This document shows positions 33,066-44,300 of a stretch of DNA of 47,582 nucleotides, one piece after another. The stretch is from Poronia punctata (taxonomy: Eukaryota; Ascomycota; Sordariomycetes; Xylariales; Xylariaceae). A program made the position numbers and the translations under genes. The stretch is from positions 1-47,582 of the forward strand of contig MU401493.1 of assembly GCA_022579005.1 (NCBI GenBank), read 5' to 3'. The notes beneath the pieces are model-generated. The model was not told where the DNA came from, made no database searches, and saw only the letters and a program-made list of their open reading frames with translations. Within the stretch, counting starts at the first letter, position 1. Every line of letters starts with the position of its first letter.

Positions 33066-33115
33066 CTGATAGTAGAAATATGATGTCGAGGATGAGGAGG
33101 AATAAAACCACATAG
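29185..33115 (+). CDS. ArAE_2 / FUSC-like multi-pass membrane protein (putative ER or plasma-membrane transporter), five exons
   Basis: This is a fungal membrane protein with ArAE_2_N (putative ER transporter, 6TM), FUSC_2-like and ArAE_2 (DUF2421) regions, related to bacterial aromatic-acid exporters; substrate unknown. Exons are 29185-29408, 29464-30889, 31073-31523, 31605-31890 and 31975-33115, giving 1175 residues. The N-terminal tail (1-75) is polar. The first membrane cluster spans about 80-265 (GGLSPVIGLAIYQSDA to TGVSLLVLPVPSRA). A cytosolic helical region follows, then a second membrane cluster across exons 3 to 5 (FGFRCACATLTVGIVAFLEK, GFVCRTLGTLVALIFTLITW, VAGACLVAFIWTIFPSPV). The C-terminal part carries an Asn-rich insert, about 22 consecutive Asn and a Ser/Thr tail, all likely disordered. 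Each splice join keeps frame. No iron-GATA sites are upstream. Confidence 0.88.
32655..32722 (+). repeat. AAC triplet repeat encoding about 22 Asn
   Basis: An almost pure CAA/AAC run read as AAC encodes a long Asn homopolymer in the C-terminal region of the ArAE_2 protein. A shorter AAT/AAC tract (about 32406-32438) gives a second Asn run upstream. Both are likely variable between strains. Confidence 0.9.
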
Positions 33116-33200
33116 GGATAGGGATAGGGATATGGATAGGGATAGCGGCGGGAAGGGTAGATAGATGGGTAGATGGATAGATGGATAGATAGATAGAATG
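33030..33200 (+). repeat. AGT triplet run (coding) followed by GGATAG/AGAT minisatellite
   Basis: Triplets of AGT (about 33030-33065) encode the Ser run near the C-terminus of the ArAE_2 protein. After its stop at 33115, imperfect GGATAGG units (33115-33148) pass into TAGATGGA and AGAT repeats to about 33200. Confidence 0.7.
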
Positions 33201-34382
33201 GAGGAGAGATAAGAATAATATATATTATCTGAATTCAAAATAGAATCAAATAATACCCAATTAAAAGTTTTATTTTCTTCATCAGTGAATGGAATGGGTT
33301 TGTGTCAAGCAAGTTAACCTAGTTCAAAGACTGGTTCTGTGTTGCTGCCTATTTTTGTAACATTTACACATATGTCCCCGTCTACAGAATCGTAGTGCGG
33401 TTTGCACTTTTCTACTGTCATCATTTTCCTTGTAGCTGACAACAAGCCTTTGTTCCTCCTCTAGGCCACAGGCAGGCAGGTATTCATATTCTTATGCACG
33501 TCTCCCCACTTGCACAGAAAATTCTCTCCTTTTCTCTTATTTGCCCAACACCTTTTTATTCACCTCCTGACAAACTCTGACCGCCACTTGGTGCGGCTTT
33601 TTTTTTTTCCTCGTTATCTTGTAACACTCGTGACTATTCCCATCTGTTTTGACTCCACGTATACCACAAGCCCCAAGAGCAGTTCTGAAGATGGCACAAA
33701 GAGGATATATCTTTTGCCTTTCTCTTCTAGCCTCCGGGGGCTCGTGTTCCTCTGGCTGGCCATTCCTGCCCAACCGGACCATCTTGGCGTTACACACCAT
33801 AGCCAAGGAAGCGTTTGTCATGTAAAACATGACTAAGTCGCAGATTCATATGTAACAGTAGCCCGAGCGATAGATATTATCTTCGTCTGATACGTGGTTC
33901 CCTTGATGTTGGGAGCTGTTATTGCAACTTGGCCTTCTGTCAAGTGGCACATCCCAGATCCAGCACGCATGCTGAAAATACAAAGTCCGGGAGCCGCGGA
34001 CGAGGCCAAAAAAGAAATACCTAATGAATCGTTGAAGCAGAGGCATAAAACATAGAGCTCGTCGACTCTCCGTTATGTTGAATCGTAAAGTCGTAATTTG
34101 AACCTATTCAGGACAAGGTTTGGTACCACGGCCCAATAGTAAATAGGGTCTGGGGCCTCGAAATCCATCAAGAGACCGATTATGGCGGGTATTCACTTGT
34201 TGTTAATCGTGCTGATGACAAAAGTGTCGACGGAGCGGGTGTGTGTGCCCGGCGACCGACGCAGATGGACTTCGCGGCGGACCTCTCGCCTCAGGGCGGA
34301 TAGCGACGGCGCTGCGGGCTTACAACCGCGGCATTAAAATGTGGTTGGTGGAGCAGAAGCTAATGGGATTGGTTTCGCCAGC
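33116..34382. other. Convergent intergenic region
   Basis: This stretch separates the ArAE_2 gene (+) from the zinc-finger gene (-). Overlapping ORFs at 33510-33836 and 33846-34046 show no homology that I recognise. Apart from the minisatellite at the left edge I see nothing distinctive. Confidence 0.4.
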
Positions 34383-37300
34383 TCACTCACTAGCGGATAC
34401 CGACTTCTCGGCTCGAACCCGGCTGAGTGTCGCATGGCTTTCGAGGCAGCGCGCCATGAGGTTGAGGACTATTGAAATCATTGTCAGAAACGGCCGTCAC
34501 AATAACAATATCGCTTGCAACAACAAGTGGGCGAGACGGAAGATTCTATCCGCTCCCCTGATCGACTTACCTGGCCAGACAGCAGAGTTATCCAACATGC
34601 ACGCGGTAACGCGCAATATCTTGGCCGCGTAACCGCCCATTGCGTCCACATGTAGCCTATGATCATAATTGCCATTGATGGTTCCGTTTCTCAGATTGAT
34701 ATTCATCTTCACTTCCGCACTGTCCAGAATCTCCTGGATCTTAGCAAGGAGCTTCATATCATCGTCTTCAAGGAGCATAATGGAAGGGACTCCGGTCAGA
34801 TCGACGTCATCCTTCCCGAGCACGCCCAGGTACTTGCCCACACGATCCTGTAGGGTCGAGACCCATTCAGCAAGGACTTGGGCGCAATCAAATGAGCACA
34901 TCGCCGACTGTACAGGCAGCTCACGGCTGGTGAACTCGGCAAACGTCACCCCCAACTTGTCCGCCATGGAGAGCGAATCTGCCGCAAAGAAGGCAGCCTT
35001 TCGCAGGTGCTTCTCGCGACGTGAAATGGCCCGGCTCGACTGCGGCGACCGCGAATGGTGTTGAGACATACTAGGCGGAAACTTGGTTGCCGAAAACTCG
35101 GGCGAGGACGACTGCGTTGGTGGCGAGTCGATAAAGACAGAACTTGCGCCAGACACGTCCGAGGGATCAGAGACTGACTCCGCGTTGGAGCCCGGGGAAT
35201 GTTCGGCATGCTGGATAATCTCGGGGCCGCGGGAGAGCTCCTCGGCCACGCCCTCCCAGTCACGCTGCCAGAACTTCTCCTTGGTGCGCGACATATTCAC
35301 AAACAGACGGACATAAGCCAGGTCGAGCAGCGGGATAGCATCAGCCGACAATGGCCCCATACCAAATGGGTTCGGTCTCTCCATGCTATGGTGTGGGTTG
35401 CTGGCCCAAGCAGTTTGCCACGCCTTCAACGCCGGCTCAATATGGCGGTGCATCTTATCCGTCTCCTCGTTCGTCCACACCTTGTTGTGGTGACGCTGCC
35501 TCGTCTCCCAGATGTAATTGTGCAGCGCGTTGATAAGGATCAGGCATCCGAGCGTGCTAGGGTTTAGCTCGCTCTTCGGTATATCGTGACCGTTAGTCAT
35601 AGGGCCAAATTGCTGCTGGTTGCCGTTGAATGCCTGCTTCTGCTGTCGTTCGTTAGTGCGGAGTAGCTCTCCTAATGCTTCGTGGAACGTCGTCCGGTTA
35701 TGGTTGGCAGCCCGTACGCCTCCTTTCAAGTGAAATGCCGCGGCGCTCTCGGCCGCGAAGAACTCCTCATCGCAAGGGAGATCGAGCAGGATTTCAGAAT
35801 TAGTCAGTGCTGGCGCATGGTTATAGGCAGCCACTAAGAGGCTGGAAAGGATGAAGATGATGTAGAGGGTCCGCTTGCGTTCCTCCATTGTCTTCCATCT
35901 CAGCCATTCAGCTTGTTCTTCCGTCTCGGCTTTCAGTCCGCCATTCCAATTCCCTTCGGCATCGCTGACCTGGGCGTCTTGCATCTCGGCCGTGTCAAGC
36001 GGAAGAGGGCGGAGCAGACCAGCTGCCTGGGCCAAACTCACCAACGCTGCCGAATGGGTTGCAGCGATGTCATTAGAAGTCTTGTCGCCGCAGTTATGCC
36101 CATAGACAACATTGAGCAGCATGGCTTGGACTAGCCACGTCGGTGTGTGGACATACGAATCGGCGTTCTGCATCCCTTGGTCTGTTGCGGGCGTCCGACG
36201 GAAGTCCGCCTTCCGCATATCAGCCTTTCGCCGCTCTTCTAGATAAAGCTGGATCATCTTCTTGGCCATCTCGAACAACTCCCGAGATTGAGAACGTTCC
36301 ATCTCGTACAGTGCGCCAATAGCAGCCATGGAAAGGATCAGGCACCCACTGCCACCGGCAGTACCGCCTCGCCCCGTCACAGTAGGCGGCATATCAAAAG
36401 ACAAAGTAGGAATATGCAAAAATGGCAGGTGCGGGTGGCAATACCGGAGATAGCCACCAACATACCGCTGGAGCTCTGGCGTGCTCGGCAAGTTCTTGAG
36501 GAAATCAGGCACACTATCCCCGCTAGCTTGAAGCTGAGGCGACATAGGGGAGCTTGGCGAGGGGAAGGAGTATTTGCGGCCATTGCTCATAACTGTGCCC
36601 TGGGTAAGCGCGCTGACAATGGCGTTCCTTGTAGCATCAGTGATGGTGGCTACGGGGGAGTGAGACTGGTGGCCGCCTCCGAGGGAGGTTGGTGTCTCCG
36701 GACCCGGCCCAAAGTTCAGGGCTTGGTTCATGTTCTGCGAGACAAGACCAGGCATGATAGAAGGGCTCAGTGAGTTCATTGACGGTGGTGGGGTGGAAAA
36801 GTACATGTCAGTCATGGGCTTCTGTGATGGGGGCTGCGGCGAGACGGGGGCCCCGTTCAATAGGTCTGGGAAGACACCGCCACTCAGATCCATAGAGAAA
36901 GAGTTCCCAAGCTGGGGCGGTCCCATGAGAGCAGGCTGCCACATAGAACTAGTAGCGGCAGGCATGGTGGTATTGTTCGATCCATCAAGCATCACATCAC
37001 TAATGCCGCTCTGGCTCGTAGTGCTCATCGCCGACGGCGACGAGCCATCGACCGCATTCTCATTCATATTCGTAAACGTCATATTCTGCTCGAATCCAGT
37101 GAGCCAGTCGAAATTGTCATCAACATGTTGAGATATATCGCCCATGCCATTCCCAAACGGAGAGTTCGGATCTAACGACATGGAATGGGGAGACTCGGTA
37201 TAGTGGAGGGCATTGGGGTTTATAGTCGAGTTCCCGTGACCGAACAAGAAACTTTCAAAGTCAAATTCGGGCTGGTAGGCCAAAGGCGGCGCTGTGCGCA

Positions 37301-38385
37301 GCCCGTTGTTATTGAAGTCCAACCCCTGCATACCATGGGTCTCGAGCTTAGGCAAACCATGATTCAGGCCACGTTGGCCCATGACAGATGACATGCCAGT
37401 ATACTGGTGGTCCATGTTGTGCATCGGAAGGCCAACCAGGCTCTGGTGCCGGCTGTGGTGAGCCGCAGGCATGTGCTGGCTCCGGGCGACAGAAGCATTG
37501 GCCGCCGCAATCATCTGTACGTGGTTGGGGTCAACATGACTAATAGTGTTCGCCCGTGGCCGCATCGAGGCATTGGCAGAAGAGCCGCCAGCGGCACCGC
37601 TAGCGGCGGCGGCGGCGGCGGCAGCAGCATTGGTACTGGCAACGCTGTTTTTCCTGGCGCGGCTCTGGGCAGTAGCAGTGCTACTCGTGCTCTCCCGTCG
37701 GTTCCGCGGGCGGGAGGATGGTGTTGTCGTCTGGTGAAGCTTCTGCTGATGACGAAGCAACAGGTCCCGACGAGCAAAGCATCGTGTACATTCAGGACAC
37801 TCAAACGGCTTCTCCTTGGTATGTGAGCGCTCGTGACGCTTCAGGTGCTCCAAGCGAGCAAATGACCGTTGGCACGTAGCGCAAACATGAGGGCGAGGTT
37901 TGTCGGTCTTGGGTGGCGGGAAGGTTGTCGTCGCAGAGGCAGGGGCGGCAGCAGGAGCTTTAGCAGTCGTGTTCACGGTAATGGTGGAGGCTGGAACATG
38001 GGCAGTCATTGTCAATATTCACCGTGGATCAAGCGTACTATTTCAGTTTTCCATGTGCAGCGATCCGGGTAATAATTGACAACAGAACGACGGCGAACGC
38101 AAATAGAGGGGATTGAGGTTGACAGGCTTCAATTGGGGGGGTAGAAAGCTGAGATGGAGGGATGGAGGGGCAGAAGGTCGCCAGAAGGGGGGCAATCGTA
38201 GGTGGGCAGTTGTGCTCAGTGGTGGACTCCAGACACCGGACTGTGGATGGTGAATGGCGGGTGAAGGTGGATTATGTGAATGGTGGGTAGGTTGTGTGCA
38301 TTGATTGATTGTGGGCGGGCATACCAGAATCATCGCTAGCGTTGGTCGCGGAAGCTGATGCGACGGGCGGCGGCGGATTGGACAT
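34383..38385 (-). CDS. C2H2 zinc-finger plus fungal_trans transcription factor, AmdX/Adr1-like
   Basis: This is a nuclear DNA-binding regulator. The preferred model has exons 38385-38325, 37990-34571 and 34468-34383, giving 1188 residues. The short first exon (ending ASDDS) joins ASTITVN in frame across a 334 nt intron. The alternative start is the ATG at 38009 with no first intron. Finger 1 uses C57, C60, H73 and H77; finger 2 uses C85, C88, H101 and H106. The spacing and the [18 protein letters not shown] linker match Adr1/AmdX. A Ser/Ala/Asn-rich region follows. The fungal_trans-like domain is about 520-800 ([47 protein letters not shown]). The GTAAGT donor at 34570 and AATAG acceptor replace a run-on end with [14 protein letters not shown]. 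Adr1-type factors regulate carbon or acetamide use. Its target genes here are unknown. Confidence 0.85.
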
Positions 38386-41300
38386 GACGGTGGGTTCACG
38401 CCGTGAGAGGACGAGGTTGTGCGGCAAAGAAGTATTCCGACGGCAAAGTACCGCGGACTCCTATGAGATAAATATCGAATGTTTCTCGGAGCTGTCCAGG
38501 AACTGGCGAGGATTGCGTTCAAGCGATGTAGAGTAGGGAAGTAGGTTGTGTAGGTCAGGTGGTAGAAGGCAAGTTAAGGTTTGCTGGTAGAATGGTGTAG
38601 GTATACCCCTTAGTAATAGGTAGATAAAATACGTGCAGGTAGTGGTAAGTACTTAGCCTCAGTCAGTCGTGAGCAGGTACGTCCAACTCGGATTGTAGGT
38701 AGGTCGACCTGACGGAAATAGGCTCCCGATAGCATGGAAGTAAGCACAGCTACAAGCTATGTAGGTAGTCGAGACACGAAAAACTTTGATATCTAGGCCG
38801 GATTTCGCCTTCCAACCCATACCATGCTAGATACAAACATGTAAATCACACGTTCATTTGATTCAAAGAGTTCTTGAAGCGCAAAACAACGTCGGTAATA
38901 CGATGTACCTCCAGGTAGGTAACAGTCTACAGAGATATGGTGGGAGTTGGGAGCAATTGAAGAGTGGGGAGCTGTTGGCAATTAGGATGGAAGACAAGAC
39001 AAATACGAATAGGGGATTGGATGGCTATCAGCGCTAATGGAGGGGCTATGTGGGGCACAGAACCTACCTAGGGAAGCTTTACAATTACATAACGCTCCAA
39101 TTGTTGCAAATACTACATATGAACATACATACGTGTACATGTGTAGTTAAAACCTTCTGAATGTGCGTGTACATCCGACCTCCCATTGGCTTTCCTTGGA
39201 GCGCAGGAACCTGCTGGAGGCTATAGATTGGGAAATTTTTGAGTGTTTGACAGATTTCAAGAAAATATATTCTGAACAGAGACAAGGTTTATAGGCTCGA
39301 CAGGGCATCTGGATAGCTGGAGAGCCGGACAAGGAGCCTTAATAAGAGGTTAATGAGTGCAGTACGGGCTATCGAAAGAGCAGCCTGACCCAACTAGATC
39401 GGTAGCCAGGCATCCACGCATCGTTCTTACACGATACATATGGTTTACCTGCGCTTTTGGCTATCTGGGCAAGTTGGTACTTGTAGGAAAAGCCTCTAGT
39501 CTACATCTCACTTCACATTGTGGCTGTGCAGGAGGACTAGATCTCCTAGCTCATCGGAGTTGCAGCGTAGGAAATTTTGTAGTGGAAGTGAACACAGCGA
39601 CAGCCATAAAAGCATAACAGTCAATACCTCGCCTACAACCTACGAGTACATCTGCTCCATACTCGGCCAGGCGTTTCTTCTTCACTTGCCTGCTTCAACA
39701 TGCGTTGACGACGTCAAGTTGATCGACAAGGCAAAGGTGATAATCCGCAGCCTTGGATGGCAATGAAAGTGTATGTCATTCGGGCATTGCCTGCTTTTTT
39801 GGGCTGTGATCAACAAGCGTCAGCGAGCGGCAACGGTCTCCAGAGCCAGACAGTCCAGACCAGCATCCCAAAGCAAACATATCAAGAAACGGCAATAAAC
39901 ATCTCTATCGTGTGTTGTTCTGTTGTCAAACTGTTGCTACAGTGGTAACAGACTATAATACTACACTCCGTGTTTGACGCCAACAATACGCGGACTCGGA
40001 AGTGTTTAACGGACCGTACCTATCTATCAAAAGGACCTAACCTAGCCGTGCCTAGGTGGTGCAAGTACATATTTATAGCACCCCCACGCTAGATACATGT
40101 ATGTACCAACTCTCATTTTTTACCGTCTAGAATAAAAGCTCAACAAACATTGTACACGCCGCGCGTCTAAGCGCAGTGCATATACGTCTTCAATACCTGA
40201 TACCCGTACATATTCTGATTCTACAAAGCAGTAATCGAAGGCATAATATATTTACTTTGGATCTATCATTGGCTGTTGTAGAACTCCTCTTGGAAATTCG
40301 AGAATTGACGTACAGCACTTGGCGTCATGTTCTTACAGCAGTAGGGCTTTTCATGCAGCCCGCTAGGTGTGAGATTCGGCCGCCAATATCGTGCCCACAT
40401 CAGCCAACTGTACCTAATTCAGCTTAGATTCGCAGACAGGAAGCAGGAGGCAGGGAGGTTGTACAGTAGGTTCCTTTCCTTCGGGCAATGACGAGAAAAC
40501 GAATTCAGGGGGCCAAACCTCGTCGAAGACACCAAACGCCAAAACGCCTAGTACCAAACATGGCGCATCTATCCAGGGCGCCAGGGTTCTGCGATCTGGG
40601 ATCTAGCGGCGTCTCGTAATATGATTGGATACACTGGGGCCTAATCTGGCTCCTTAACAGTAGCAAAAGTGGGCTTCCGGTCACAAGGTGCGCAACTCTC
40701 TCGGAGTACTGGACACCGGCTCATCCAGAGGCCAAGGGTCCTACATCGAGGTCCCATAACGCCAATCCGCGCATCCTTGTACGTACTTTACCTACTCACT
40801 AATTCAGTAGTGTGCATCTATTAAAACCATCATCGAATATGTAACTGATGCCGAATCTTGTCAGTTATGCTCACATGTATTAGTAGGTAACTAAATGACA
40901 TTCTTGTTGCACCCTCAGCGCTCGTTCATACACGTAAATGGGTGGCACTATCACGAGTGTGACTACTTGATATTCAAGTCACGTCACTAGTGCCCGTCTC
41001 GGATATTGGTGGTCATAGGTGAAGTGGTTGTCCCTGGCTTAAATTTGACAGCTCGAATTTGCCTTACCATGTCATACCCGTACATGTTACATGGCTACCT
41101 TTTACCAAGCCGGCACCTGGGTATCAGCGTAAAAGGTCGAAGATGAACCAATCTTCCATCTGTATCGAATTGGCACATACTGTAGCACACATATATTGAA
41201 GAAGCGAGCGTATCCCTACTCATTTTGCAATGGGTAACGTCATCTGCCACTGCCAGGGCGGCCCGAGTCGTTGTGAATCTCAGTTAAGGTAGGTACCTCT

Positions 41301-44300
41301 ACCTACCTCCTATTCAACTGTTCGACGTATCGACTTTGCGCTTGTTTGAAATCTTCTGGGTGATTATTGTACGCACGAGACCTTAAACGTACCTAAAGAT
41401 CGAGGCCGCATTCGCGACCATTTGGAGGTAATACCCGAAGGTCAATGCTAGCAGTATCTACATTGTCTATGGATGCATCGGCTTGCCTGTCTCCCTGCCT
41501 GGCCTTACGTAGCCCCGTAGCCTCCGACCCTCGCCCAAACAAGTTCTGGTTTATAATCTGCAAAACGCCGTTTTGCCCAGTTTGTTGGCCCAGTTGTGCT
41601 ACCGTGTTGACTCACACCTCTCGCGGCCTGCATCATGTACGTCTGGGGCAGCGAGTGATCTGATTCGCTGGGCGCAACCCTCTCTCCACTCCCTTGCAGC
41701 GTAGCATAGCATTGCATGAGCATCCATGTAACAAAACGGCAAGGATAGGAAGGACCTTTGAACATACGATCTTGCTATATGTCATATCGGCTTTGATCCG
41801 AATACTCTGGTACCTACTCTGGCTTGTCGACTTGCTTATAGCAAAGCCTAGCGACGGCTCGGAGAATTCGGCTTCACACCGAGCTATTGTAATTCTAGGC
41901 GTGTCTGTTGAAATAAAGCTGTCAGGTTGCTGTCATCTAACTTCACCTTGGAGTATAAATACCTATTTCTTGCGGTGTACAAATAATATAGCCACAAGCC
42001 ACATAGACATACGTTACTTTTTAACCTACTTACAGGTACGTATCTAGAGAACTTCCCGTGATCCTAGGCCTAGTCTCGGGGATATACTATGTCCCTCGGG
42101 TTGAAGGCACCTCGACTAATCCTTGGCCAATGACGACCTGCTTGAATCGTAGCAACAATATACCTCGACTCCAGAGACGCAGCAAGGGTCACGCCAGCGG
42201 TGGGCCAAACACGCAGTGTCAAATACCTAACCTACATCAGGTGAAAACATATGTCTATGGTAATAAGCAAATTATCGACGTATACCTGCCAAACCTAGAT
42301 AGAACACGCCTTCATGGATGGAGTATTCTCCTGAGGTAAGACGTCGAATTCAAAATGGCTGTAATAGAGTACGAGTAACAGTAAAGGTAATCGTAGAAGC
42401 GATAGTACAGAGGCAGGTACTAATCCACCGATTTGTCGCGCAGGCGCGCCCTTCGCCGCCAATATTGAAAACACACCGTCATCTTTGCGCGTTAACATAT
42501 TCCTGCTATCGAGTAGTTCCATAACTCGCCTATCAGCTTAATACAGATGCAAGTAGATGGGTATATTCACATAATACTGGGGAGAACATTGAACTGTTCG
42601 GTCTGAAAGTTGAAACTGCCTACTCTCCTAGTCTGGTGACGTGTGCGTTCGAAACGCAACCAGCCGTGTTCTTTGAAACACCCATTACAACAAAACCGGA
42701 GAAACTCCCATGACATTCTCCCAGGTTTAGACCATCGATGCTCTCTGTGAGTCTCTAGCCTCATTCTTCTATTTTTGAACCCGCCAAGCTTTAACTTCGC
42801 AAGGTGTGTTATCTCAAACGGCCCCAGTTCCGTACATTACCATTACTCAATTCTCAGGTGTTTCTGGCGAGGTATCCAGTAACTACTGCATGACGTGCAG
42901 GCTTCTGAGGCGCCATTACGCTCCTTTGCTCCACGAAGTTGCCATTTTCTGCGGGTCTTTGCTAGACGGGATAGCCGCCCGACTGGCATATCACCTTATC
43001 CATTACAAAACAACATCTTGTCAAGCCTTGATGGGGGAACCGACTGTTTAAGAGGGATTAAAAAAAGGTGAAAAATTTTCAGTGTGCTTTTTATGAGGAA
43101 TGCCAACAGCAATCCCGTCCGGACGTACATGTTCGCCATCGCCATCGCCCACGTGTGTAACTTTGACCTACCGGACTCTTCCAACAAAATCGAACCATCT
43201 AATCAATTAATGGCTGGCACTTGTTACGCCCCCGGCAGGTCCTGTTAGTGCTAAGGTGGGCTGGCTACGTTTCCGGAACCTTTCTCGTAAGTTAGATTTC
43301 CTGTGTTGCGCTGGCGGCAAATTCTTTCGCACAAATACGGATTGCCCGAGAGAAGGCATTATGATCTCGGATACTAGGATCTACTATGAAAGCCCAGAAC
43401 ACGGGATGCGCCCTCGACTACCATGAACCCTGGGTGCCTAGGCATGAAGAGCCGTCCCGTCCCGAACCTAGGTACTGTCTTTATGTTGCATTTGTAACGT
43501 GCATAACCTACCTAAATCCAGTAGCATACAACATCGGTATATCACACATCCAGTACTACTACATAGTCCGTAGTGGACAATGACTATGCGGACCATGCCC
43601 AACTCTTACAGCTAACTACAGCACGATGATGTTTCATGCGATCCAGCTTAAGATTCAATAGATTTTCTTATTCTCATCGATCGACTTTCAACCCAAGGAA
43701 ATGAATGATACCTAGCAAGGCTATCATGCATTATACTATCTAGGTAATGTCCGTTGAAGGTCTAGGGGAAACCGGGCAGGCAACTGTTGGCAATGCCCCT
43801 GATATTTACCTCATGTCAGAATACCATATCTAGGTCACCTCGTTACCTCTCCCTAGCCTAGCACCATGCCTCTGACCTTTACAAGTACATACCTGCTAAA
43901 GGAAATGTATTCTTGCAAAGGAACCTAGAGTCTATATGGCCATGATGAATACCATGGTAAGTTAGCATTGCTACAGACTGGGCAATCTGTCTAATACCCC
44001 CCCCCCCCCTTTCTTCTACTCTAACATAAAGCAGGTGCATATGTTTTGCGAATATTTGTAACTGCCCCATATTCGGCAGGGTTCGATTTAACTCGGCACG
44101 CTCGGTTCAGGGTTTCAAGTCACCTACCGCCTATTAATGGTAGGATAGGTACCGCTACCATAACTGTGTTACCTTCGATGGGGACACTAGCGCGTCCGTC
44201 CTGCCCGTAAAAAGCCACCTGCTTCGCACCAATGTTCCAGACCAAATGGCGTAATGCACTATTTCATGAAGGAAGGAGCGAAAATCGATACGTGTACATG

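Noticed and set aside
33218..33230. TTATCTGAA, near match to the iron-GATA motif
   Set aside because: The last base breaks the ATCWGATAA consensus, and the site lies just 3' of the ArAE_2 gene.
38043..38522. 159-codon minus-strand ORF upstream of the zinc-finger gene
   Set aside because: It lies in the leader and first intron of that gene, in a different frame from the proposed first exon, with no recognisable protein features.
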